From positions 11,007,073-11,071,072 of the forward strand of contig CM032448.1 in assembly GCA_019049505.1 (NCBI GenBank): a stretch of 64,000 nucleotides of DNA. The letters run 5' to 3'. The DNA comes from Pachyrhynchus sulphureomaculatus. Its lineage: Eukaryota > Arthropoda > Insecta > Coleoptera > Curculionidae. Under the pieces are notes generated by a model that saw nothing but the letters and a program-made list of their open reading frames with translations, was not told the origin of the DNA and did not search any database. The translations under genes were made by a program, and so were the position numbers. Of this stretch, positions 55,366 to 64,000 are shown in pieces (the stretch's first letter is position 1; each line of letters opens with the position of its first letter).

Positions 55366-56095
55366 TAGATATATTATTCAAGTATGCGTTGTTATCCTTT
55401 TTACGAACCACCTTGATTTCTTTATTGATTTATCGGATTCCGTCTTGACGATCCGATGTGTCTTTTATTAAAATCATATTTCCTCTTGTTTCTATAAGCT
55501 TTAGGGTATCGTAGGTCATCCAGTGCTTTTGATAAAGTTTTTGTATTTTTTTCGAGCATTGTGTAGCAGCATTTGTTATCCACTTCTTAATATCTGTCCA
55601 CATTTTGTCTATATCTTCTGTGACTTCCGAAATGTTACAGTTGATTATTGTTTGGAAAAGAGTACTGTCTGACAGTGTATTTCTCTTGTTTGTTGTTGTG
55701 TTTTTAGGGGTGGCTAGTTTTATTCGCATATGAGCCTTTAATAACGTGATTTGAACCATAAACCGCTCCTGGGCGGGATCTTACATTCAATATAGATGAC
55801 CTCCATCTAGAGCTAATCAGGATATAATCAATCTGATTTTTACAGTGCCCGTCCAGTGACACCCAGGTGAAAAGACGTCTTGGATGATGTTTGAAAATTA
55901 TATTAGTGATAGTGAAGCTATTACTAATAGCAAACTGAAGTAGACGATCTCGGCGTTCGTTTCTAACACCAACCCCATATTTGCCATTGATATTCCCAAT
56001 CTGATCATTCTCATTTATACAGCCAATTTTAGCATTAAAGTCTCCAAACACCGTTATGATCTCTTTTGATGGGATTTTTGTAGCATCTACCTATC
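55366..56095 (-). pseudogene. RTE-1, endonuclease and linker segment
   Basis: Minus strand: TVFGDFNAKIGCINENDQIG, then GVRNERRDRLLQFAISNSF, TNIIFKHHPRRLFTWVSLDG, KNQIDYILISSRWRSSI and a GADYGSDH-type box reading GAVYGSNHVIK: the RTE endonuclease order. A frame slip at about 55730 leads on to the linker (MWTDIKKWITNAATQCS, LYQKHWMTYDTLKLIETR). A TGA-broken piece NKEIKVVRKKDNNAYLNNIS follows, ending at the CR1 copy A border. The mutated D (GSNH for GSDH) adds to the damage. Confidence 0.85.
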
Positions 56096-56282
56096 TTCTG
56101 CCTTCTAAGAAAACCAAATTGAACATTTATTTTAGAACCAAGCGTTTGAGAGTAGTCGGCAAATCACTTTACGGATTTATTTAACCAGCAATTTAATTTA
56201 TACAGTGTTATTGAATATAAATAGACCACCTTCTAACATGTTTATTTGAAATAATGTTAAATATAGGAGTTGTAACGTTTTT

Positions 56283-56470
56283 AAAGAATCAGTGGAGACT
56301 TCGCGAAACTAGAAGAAATTGAGAAAGACCGCAACGAAGATTGGTAGACGACATTCGAAAGACGGCAGGTAGAAAGTGGATATAACAAGCTAACGATAGA
56401 CAAGAATAGAGGAATAAGGAGGAGGCTTACCTTCAGGAAAGGATGAAGAAGACTTAAGAAGAAGAAGAAT
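56283..56470 (+). pseudogene. LINE 3' terminal fragment, degraded
   Basis: With frame slips the plus strand reads RRWVDDIRKTAGRKWI, then NKEEAYLQ-like and a GAAGAAGAAGAA tail. The words VDDIRKTAG and WxxxEEAYLQ are typical of the C-terminus of RTE-like LINE proteins, next to their short-repeat tail. Very short, so the clade is uncertain. Confidence 0.5.
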
Positions 56471-56607
56471 TCTCGCGTTATTTCAGTTACGATGTGGTTA
56501 CACATTCTTGTAAATATATTTAAGATGGAGATTTATCTTTGCATTCTATAAAATCTTGTAAAACTGTTTAAATAATCGAATTGAAGGAGTGAGCCATGTT
56601 TTTCTTG

Positions 56608-58162
56608 TTTTTTTTATGGGTCTAGCACACGTGCTGCAGGGAAGAAGTCCCTAAAGCGCTACAGGAGCGACACGTGTGCGGAAAAAGCGATTCACGTTGT
56701 TGTTGAATCGCTGTAAATTCTACTCGGTGGGAAACACAGTGCTGGGCAAGTTATTCCAAAGGGATGATGTTCTCCATATAAAAGACTGCTTGAAAAGCGT
56801 TGTACGAGGAGTAACAAGCTGAACCTCATACGGATGTGAAGTATTAGCGTGACATGTACTTCTAACATGCGCCGCTCTGGGAGGAATTAAGCGGGCCACA
56901 TCCTTCGAACACTTTCCATGAGAATATTTGTACAATAGGCTCAAGTCGCCAATCGTTCTTCGATGTTCCAGCAAATCAAGGCCGCCGGTCAGTGCCGGGT
57001 TTCCAATCAGACGAACAGCTCTTCTCTGAACAGAATCCAACAAATGCAGTGTATCTTTGGGAGCGGAGCCCCAAACATGGGAGCAGTATTCCATAGTTGG
57101 TTGAATTTCAGCTTTGTAAAGAATTAACAGTTGTTGTGGAATGTAAAGCTTTCTGGTTCGAAATAATATTCCCAACTTTTGAGAAGCTCTCCTTGTTATG
57201 CCTGCTACATGTCCATGCCAGGACATATTTGCTTCCAAATTAACGCCCAACAAATTGAGTGACGATGTTAGAGGAATGGAGTGCCCCGATATAACTATGT
57301 CGGGTTCAGCAACGTTAAATTTTTTAGAAAAAACTGCCGCCTGGGTTTTTCTAGCGTTAAATTCCACTTGGTTACTGTCACCCCAAGATAAAATTTCTTC
57401 CAGGTCTTTGTTAAGTTGAATGACTTCCTTCTGTCTGCGGATATTCGTCTGAGTAGTCGATGTCCGAGCGTTCAAAGCGAATGAAAAGATAAGCGTACTG
57501 TCATCTGCAAAGCTGTAGATTGGATTCTCTCGGTCTTCTCCAGCGGATCGTTAATGTAAATGAGAAAAAGAGTAGGAGACAGTATGGAGCTTTGAGATGC
57601 ACCGGCGTTGATAGTGAAGATGTTAGAAAGAAATTCGTCGACTGCCACTCGTAAAGAGCGCTCTCTGAGGAAATATGAGAGCCACAAACAGAACTTTTCA
57701 GATATACCATAAGAGCTTAGCAAACACGGTCGAATGCCTTGGATATGTCAAGTCAGAAGATCTCCTGTTGATCTATTTTTACGAAAGCCATATTGATGAT
57801 CGCTAATAATGTTGAATCCTTCAAGATATTTTAGAAGATGCTGATTGATAACCTTTTCCATGACTTTCGATATTATTGAAAGCAGTGCGTTTGGTCGGTA
57901 GTTATTTGGCAAGGTCTTCTTGCCTTTTTTAGGTATCTACTGAACTGTGGCACATTTCCAGCAGGAAGGAAATATTCCCTTTCTGTAGGATAGGTTGAAA
58001 AGTCTACAGAAAACTGATGTTAGTTCCCTCGCACAGTTTTTGAGAAGTAACAGGTATTTCGTTAGCGCCAGAAGCTTTTTTTGGTGTCTAGCTTCATTAA
58101 AATACGTTTTATGATACGCTGTCTGAAGACAATATCGGGCATCCTTGACTGCACTATGGGAA
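56608..58162 (-). pseudogene. CR1/Jockey-like LINE copy C, 5'-truncated
   Basis: T run and ATGGGTCTAGCACACGTGC at 56608. Minus strand carries the C-terminus and thumb (57475-56720 open), a frame slip, then the FADD region broken near 57530 by two added bases, VDEFLSN and the palm. About 100 bp are missing near 57722 (the DISKAFDRVWHDG codons are mostly lost). The linker ends at 58162 where homology to copy A stops at CACTATGGGAAT. Two independent lesions in the palm make it dead. Confidence 0.88.
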
Positions 58163-59237
58163 TGTATAATCAATAACCCTGTATATATTTGTGAAATAAC
58201 TTTAATGCTGTGTTTAAAAAACGGGGTTAAAAATAATCCCGTGTGGTAAAGTTTTTTTTTGAGATACTGAATTCCCTTCTCGATTTTAAGTACACCCAAA
58301 AATATATTCACAACACACATAAACGGAGTACATGATGCCATTTTTGTATTTAATATTCGGCGGCTTAATAACACAAAAGGGCGAAAATGTATTATAAAAG
58401 TTAATGTGAGGATTAAGAGATATGATTACGGGGTAACACCCTCGGTGTGAAAGCATCATAAAAAAAATGGGATAATACAGGACCGCATTGATCAACCAAT
58501 TATAATTTCCTACTCAAATTTTACAACACCTCTCTTGTGCTGGTATTTCAGTTGAGAAAAGTCTATTGAAAGAAACCTAAAAGTCGCAGTACTGCTAGCT
58601 TTTGATTATGGTTGTGATTTCTGGTAGCCATTTAGAGTTAGGTGGATATTGGTGAACTGTTATTCTTCTGTCCTATTGTTTGTTGGGTATATTTCATCGA
58701 AGACTGTTGCTTCATACAAGTCAAGTGGAAAACAGTTTAACACGGGGCACAGTATAACAGTCAGAATATCTTCGTCTCTTTTTAACTTCTCTATGGCGTC
58801 TCTTTACGTTTTTTGACAAGCTTATTCGTCGCCATCTTAAACAGCTGTAATCGGACGTCATGATGCTATAAAAAGGTAAATATGTTTAAAATCATGTTTT
58901 TTTCTAAAAATTCGTGAAGAATTCGGCTACTCTAGTTTTTTTTGTTGGAAAACATATTGTTTCTGGTAAAGTCCGTCCATACATATAGTGAAGTGACTAA
59001 ACTTAATCCTTAAAGGGTAAAAACCATTAACCATAAACAGACAATGAAATAAAATTTTATGGTTTTCTTTGGGCACTTCAGAAGCAGGTAAATCATGGAC
59101 CGTACTTAAAAATATGATATCTCTTCGTTTTACCTGCTTGTAAGCAACAAAGGTGGATCTTAAATAATTATTAATGAAATTTTAATATGATTTTATTGGT
59201 GGTTATAAAACATGGCATTTACCCAATCCATATTGGC
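58163..59237. other. Unassigned sequence
   Basis: About 1.1 kb. No recognisable element and no long frame. A local inverted repeat, ACGGGGTTAAAAATAATCCCGT, at 58220-58245 could form a hairpin. Confidence 0.4.
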
Positions 59238-59430
59238 ACAAGATATTTTAGAAGATGCTGATTGATAATCTTTTCCATGACTTCCGATATTATTGAAAGC
59301 AGTGTGACTGGTCGGTAGTTATTTGGCAAGATCTTCTGGCCTTTTTTAGGTATTGGCTGAACTGTGGCACATTTCCAGCAGGAAGGAAATATTCTCTTTC
59401 TGTAGGATAGGTTGAAAAGTCTACAGAAAA
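59238..59430 (-). pseudogene. CR1/Jockey-like LINE fragment D (RT finger region only)
   Basis: Minus strand reads FCRLFNLSYRKRIFPSCWKC, VQPIPKKGQKILPNNYRPVT and SEVMEKIINQHLLKYL. Matches 53515-53715 of copy A. Both ends are abrupt and there is no poly-A, so this is a rearranged piece and not a simple insertion. Confidence 0.8.
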
Positions 59431-59601
59431 TAAATTTTATAAAAAACGCTCCAACTTTTATTAAGTATGTCATATACCTATTTCTAATAGTTTTCGATTT
59501 ATTTTGAATTTTTCAATTTTTACCCTTGTTTTTAATACACTTACGCTATTGTGAAAACATAAACAAATAGTTAATAATAATTTTAATATAGTTTAATTTA
59601 T

Positions 59602-60480
59602 CTAATGATTAATTATTATGACGTAATAAATGTTCAAAAATATGCCCGTCTGCTTTAAGATACACGTTAAGCTTTTTACTATATTTTCCTTCTCTTTCCT
59701 TAGCATAAAAAGCGTTATTGTCCTGCACGCATCCCGTATCCTGTTTTCCATAACTACTAGTGTTGTAGGGGGATTCACAAAAACACAATCTTTAATGTAG
59801 CTCCACAAAAAGAAGTGTAAAGGTGTTAAGTCACATGATCGAGGGGGCCACTGAATGAATCCATCTCTACCGATCCATTTTTGTGGGTAACGATCGTTTA
59901 AAAATTCCCAAACTTCCCGGTGGTAATGAGCAGGAGCTCCATCTTGTTGAATCCACATGTGTTCCCTTTCAAAGCTATCAACTTTTTCAAGAAGCTGGGG
60001 TAATTCGTTTTGCAAAAAATATGGACCAATAATTCGAAAATTTAATATTCCACACCATAAGTTTTGGTTTTGAACTTCCTGTACCCAAAATGGATTAACA
60101 ACTGTTGAATAATAATGCATGTTATGGCTGTTAATTGCTCCATTACTCCGAAAAAGTAGCTTCATCAGAAAACATTATTTTGGATAAAAAATTTGGATCG
60201 GGCTCTACTGCTCAATTCATGGTGGTACAAAAGTTTACTCTTCGTTCAAAGTCACGGTCTTGAAGTTCTTGTTGTAGTTCCATATGAAAGGGATAATACT
60301 TGTATTTTCTTGTGTTGCGATTAGCCGTAGATTCGGATATGTCAGATAAGTCAGCTCATTGGTAGCATTCTGGTTTATTACTTTCCGTTTCGGATACTTA
60401 ATGCTACCACTACCATCAAACCGTTCCATTAAGCACTGAAAGATTTTATAGATGGTATACGTCTATTAGGGTACTTCGCT
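59602..60480 (-). pseudogene. DD41D-type mariner-like transposase, broken
   Basis: Minus strand: ERFDGSGSIKYPKRKVINQN (N-terminal HTH region) near 60430, then after stops a SDEAT-F region (first aspartate) with a frame slip near 60160 into SNGAINSHNMHYYSTVVNPF. The open frame 60165-59602 has WCGILNFRIIGPYF, MWIQQDGAPAHYHREVWEFL (second aspartate) and WPPRSCDLTPLHFFLWSYIKD. In related proteins the last motif is SPDLTPLDFFLW, so the third catalytic Asp is His here. From the second Asp to this position there are 41 residues, the spacing of the rosa-like DD41D group. Terminal repeats not found. Confidence 0.7.
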
Positions 60481-60662
60481 CTGTAAAGCCTTACTGCCAA
60501 AAGACAATTTTTTCCCGCCTCGCCCAGTATATGAACCATATCAATTAATTCATTTTTAGGAAAATCCAGAACTATTACCTTTATACGTCACTTACTACAA
60601 CAAAATTAAACTATTTTTACTTTTTGACAATGCCTACTTTTTGTTTTGTCTTGGCAAATATG

Positions 60663-60939
60663 ATGTTCTATAATAAGCTAGTTAAGCCACAAACTGATTG
60701 AAAATGATTCGGCTTCACGACCTTGTTCATCGGTAGTATTTGAATATTTAAGCCAGTTGATGTGGACATTAAAGTCGCCCAGGATGGCAATTTCGGCATT
60801 TGGATAGTTAATTTGTAAATGATCGATGGTGTCTGCAAGAGAAGCGAAAAGTACTCTAAAGTTAGTATCGTTTGGTGGTCGATACAGGATACAGATGAAC
60901 CTTGTGGTTGGTTGAGTCGTTATTTTTAACCACATAACA
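60663..60939 (-). pseudogene. CR1/Jockey-like copy F, inverted 5' segment (endonuclease)
   Basis: Minus-strand piece equal to about 54607-54880 of copy A: VMWLKITTQPTTRFICILYR, then DTIDHLQINYPNAEIAILGD and FNVHINWLKYSNTTDEQGRE. It ends at CACATAACA and is joined head to head with the plus-strand RT part that starts at 60940. This is the layout produced by twin priming during LINE insertion. Confidence 0.85.
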
Positions 60940-61433
60940 CTGTGCGAGGGAACTAACACCAGTTTTCTGTAGACTTTTCAACCTATCTTACAGAAAGGGA
61001 ATATTTCCTTCCTGCTGGAAATGTGCCACAGTTGAGCCAATACCTAAAAAAACCGGTCAAGTGCAAGTTGAACTTGCACAATTAGTGTTCCGTACATTGA
61101 TTGTTTTTAAAATAAAAATTTTTGTTAGGGTGGTATAAAATGATCAGTGACTTCACAAAACACACCCCAAATGAGTTTTCAACAAAGTTTGTTTCCAATC
61201 TTTACTGAAAACTGGTGACCTTGAATTTTTTTTTTTTTTATATACCAAATAAATTATTAAAGGTAATGCACTCGTGATAATTTTCGTTCAATCTATACCC
61301 CGTGGAGAATATTCCAGAATTTTTTCAAAATTTTTTGATCAGTGCTTTTCGAGATAAGGTAGGGGACAGCGATTTTTTAAAAGTAATACGAAGAAAAGTG
61401 TGCGCAAGTATTACATTATATAAATACATATAT

Positions 61434-61570
<137 letters not shown>

Positions 61571-62219
61571 ACTCGGGTTTTCACAAGCTTTCATTTGACA
61601 CCACACTCGATGACCTAGTAAAAAAAATTTTTTTTCACTTCCGATTTCACCCCCCCTCAAAACGAACCCCTTAAGTCAAAATTTATGTTACGGTGGTATA
61701 AAATGATCAGTGACTTCACAAAACACACCCCAAATGAGTTTTCAACAAAGTTTGTTACCAATCTTTACTGAAATCTGATGACCTTGAAATTTTTGTTTTT
61801 TTTTTATATTCCATACAAATTATTAAAGGTAATGCACTCGTGATAATTTTCGTTCAATCTACACCCCGTGGAAAATATTCCAGAATTTTTTCGAAATTTT
61901 TTGATAAGTACTTTTCGAGATAAGGCCCGGGACAGCGATTTTTCGCGAATTTTTAAAAAATAATACAAAGAAAAGTGCTTGCAAGTATAATATTATATAT
62001 ATATTTTTTACTCGTGTTTTCACAAGCTTTCATTTGACACCACACTCGATGACCTAGTAAAAAAATTTTTTTTTCACTCCTGACTTCACCTCCCAAAACT
62101 AACCCCTTAAGTCAAAATTTAATTCTCAAAACTACATGGCTCTGATGAGGCCATCAATTCCTATATTATTACCAAATTTCACCTTTCTATGTCAAATAGT
62201 TTCGGAGAAAATCGGGTGT

Positions 62220-62263
<44 letters not shown>
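62220..62263. repeat. (ACAG)n microsatellite
   Basis: Ten to eleven perfect ACAG units, next to the palindromic end of the repeat. Confidence 0.97.
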
Positions 62264-63690
62264 CCGAAGTGATCTTATAAGTGTTCCGTACGGAACACTA
62301 AAAAGGCAAGAAGACCTTGCCAAATAACTATCGACCAATCGCACTGCTTTCAGTAATATCGAAAGTCATGGAAAAGGCTATCAATCAGCATCTTCTAAAA
62401 TATCTTGAAGGATTCAACATTATTAGCGATCACCAATATGGCTTTCGTAAAAATAGATCAACAGGAGGTCTCCTGACTTATGTAACACATGTTTGGAACA
62501 ACGCAATTGAACACTTTGGAGAATCTCGAGCGGTTGCTCTTGACATATCCAAGGCATTTGACCGTGTTTGGCACGATGGGCTGTTGGCTAAGCTACGTTC
62601 TTATGGTATGTCTGAAAAGTTCTGTTTGTGGCTCTCATGTTTCCTCAGAGAGCGTTCTTTGCGAGTGGCAGTCGACGGATTTCTTTCTAACACCTTCACT
62701 ATCAACGCCGGTGTACCCCAAGGCTCCATACTGTCTCCTACTCTCTTTCTCATTTATATTAACGATCTGCTGGAAAAGATCGAGAATCCAATCTACAGCT
62801 TTGCAGATGACAGTACACTTATCTCTTCATTCACTTTGAACGCTCGGACATCGGCTACTCAGACGAATATCCGCAGACAGCAGGAAGTCATTTCACTTAA
62901 CAAAGACCTGGAAGAAATTCTATCTTGGGGGGTGACAGTAACCAAGTGGAATTTAACGCTACAAAATTCCAGGTGGCAGTTTTTTCTAAAAAAGTTAACG
63001 TTGCTGAACCCGACATAGTTATGTCGGGGCACTCCATTCCCCTAACATCGTCACTCAAATTGTTGGGCGTTAATTTGGGAGCAAATATGTCCTGGCATGA
63101 ACATGTTGCCGGCATAGCAAGGGGAGCTTCTCAGAAGTTGGGAATATTATTTTGAACCAGAAAGCTTTACACTTCACAACAACTGTTAATTCTTTACAAA
63201 GTTCAAATTCGACCAACTATGGAATACCGCTCCCAAACATACACTGCATTTGTTGGATTATATCCAGAGAAGAGCTATTCGTCTGATTGGACACCCGGAA
63301 CTGACCGACGGCCTTGATTCGCTGGAACATCGAAGAACGGTTGGCGACTTGAGCCTATTCTACAAGTACTTTCATGGAAAGTGTTCGAAGGATGTGGCCC
63401 GTTTAATTCCTCCCAGAGCGGTGCATATTAGAAGTACACGTCGCGCTAATACTTCACATCCGTATGAGGTTCAGCTTGTTACTCCTCGTACAACGCTTTT
63501 CAAGCAGTCTTTTATATGGAGAACATCATACCTTTGGAATAGTTTGCCCAGGACTGTGTTTCCCATCGAGTACAATCTACAGCGATTCAAGAACAACGTG
63601 AATCGCTTTCTCCGCACACGTGTCGCTCCTGTAGCGCTTTAGGGACTTCCCTGTAGCACGTGTACTAGACCCATAAAAAAAAATTGTAAT

Positions 63691-64000
63691 TAAACTTACG
63701 CTCTAACTAAGTTTCTAAACTACTAACCAAACATTTAAAGGTATTTCTATTACAAATTTAGTATAGTATAGTATAGTAAAGCCATTACTTTGTTTCGTTA
63801 CAGTACAGAATGAACCCCAAATAATAAAAGGCATACTTTTAATAGTTCATGGTCCTCGTCCACCTTTGTTTAGTATTAAAATGTCATTATTATTCCCTCG
63901 GAATTAAGGAGAGGCTTATCTGAGTATAATTATAAATGACATGGCCCTGGATACACTCTCGCAGTGAGTGACCTTCATAATATATGAGTTTCACACAAAG
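63691..64000. other. Unassigned sequence
   Basis: Contains a short (GTATA)n run at 63760-63778. Nothing else recognised. Confidence 0.4.

Overview
The window looks like intergenic, transposon-packed DNA from a large arthropod genome, most likely an insect. It is AT-rich. I find no host gene, tRNA, rRNA or CRISPR that I can support. Nearly every protein-like stretch belongs to a mobile element, and nearly all of those are broken by stops or frameshifts. The mix (mauritiana/irritans-type mariner, Tc1, DD41D-like mariner, Tigger/pogo, PIF/Harbinger, hAT, Merlin-like, Helitron-like, Penelope-like, RTE and CR1/Jockey-like LINEs) is typical of beetles, hemipterans and other insects with expanded genomes. 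I cannot name the species.

Layout. 0.7-4.3 kb: a minus-strand LINE split by a Helitron-like array. 4.8-7.6 kb: a Helitron-like head interrupted by mariner copy 1 and a Tigger remnant. 8.5-11.0 kb: a Tc1-like deletion derivative holding a CR1 piece, which abuts a small Merlin-like element. 11.8-13.1 kb: mariner copy 2. 13.7-16 kb: a repeat with a TACGGAAC palindrome, a THAP remnant, a zinc-finger pseudogene and a MITE-like unit. 16.5-19 kb: a Penelope 3' end and an intron-bearing hAT gene. 19.4-21.6 kb: a solo 220-bp Helitron-like unit and a second array. 22.3-25.2, 33.4-36.4 and 37.4-40.4 kb: three different PIF/Harbinger elements. 26.4-29.6 kb: a 3.2-kb element with about 440-bp terminal inverted repeats and an intact 599-codon ORF. 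29.6-32.1 kb: a Tc1 relic next to mariner copy 3. 40.7-44.6 kb: a Penelope element split by a Helitron-like array that is itself split by an RTE LINE. 46-49 kb: a fourth array and a CR1 copy, in visibly error-laden sequence that ends at a 100-N gap. 49.1-56.1 kb: one RTE element split by two CR1 copies. 56.6-63.7 kb: more CR1 copies, a DD41D relic, and a CR1 copy with an inverted 5' part that carries a second TACGGAAC repeat.

The most striking points are these. (i) All three Harbinger elements share an interlocked antisense design: the last transposase exon lies in the intron of the MADF/BESS gene, and the last MADF/BESS-gene exon lies in the transposase intron. (ii) The 3.2-kb element with the intact ORF looks like an autonomous DNA transposon that I cannot place in a named superfamily. 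(iii) The Helitron-like family grows by tandem repetition of its head plus a minisatellite. In one case, continuity of the flanking LINE reading frame supports its exact ends and insertion without target duplication. All calls come from reading the sequence; no database search was possible.
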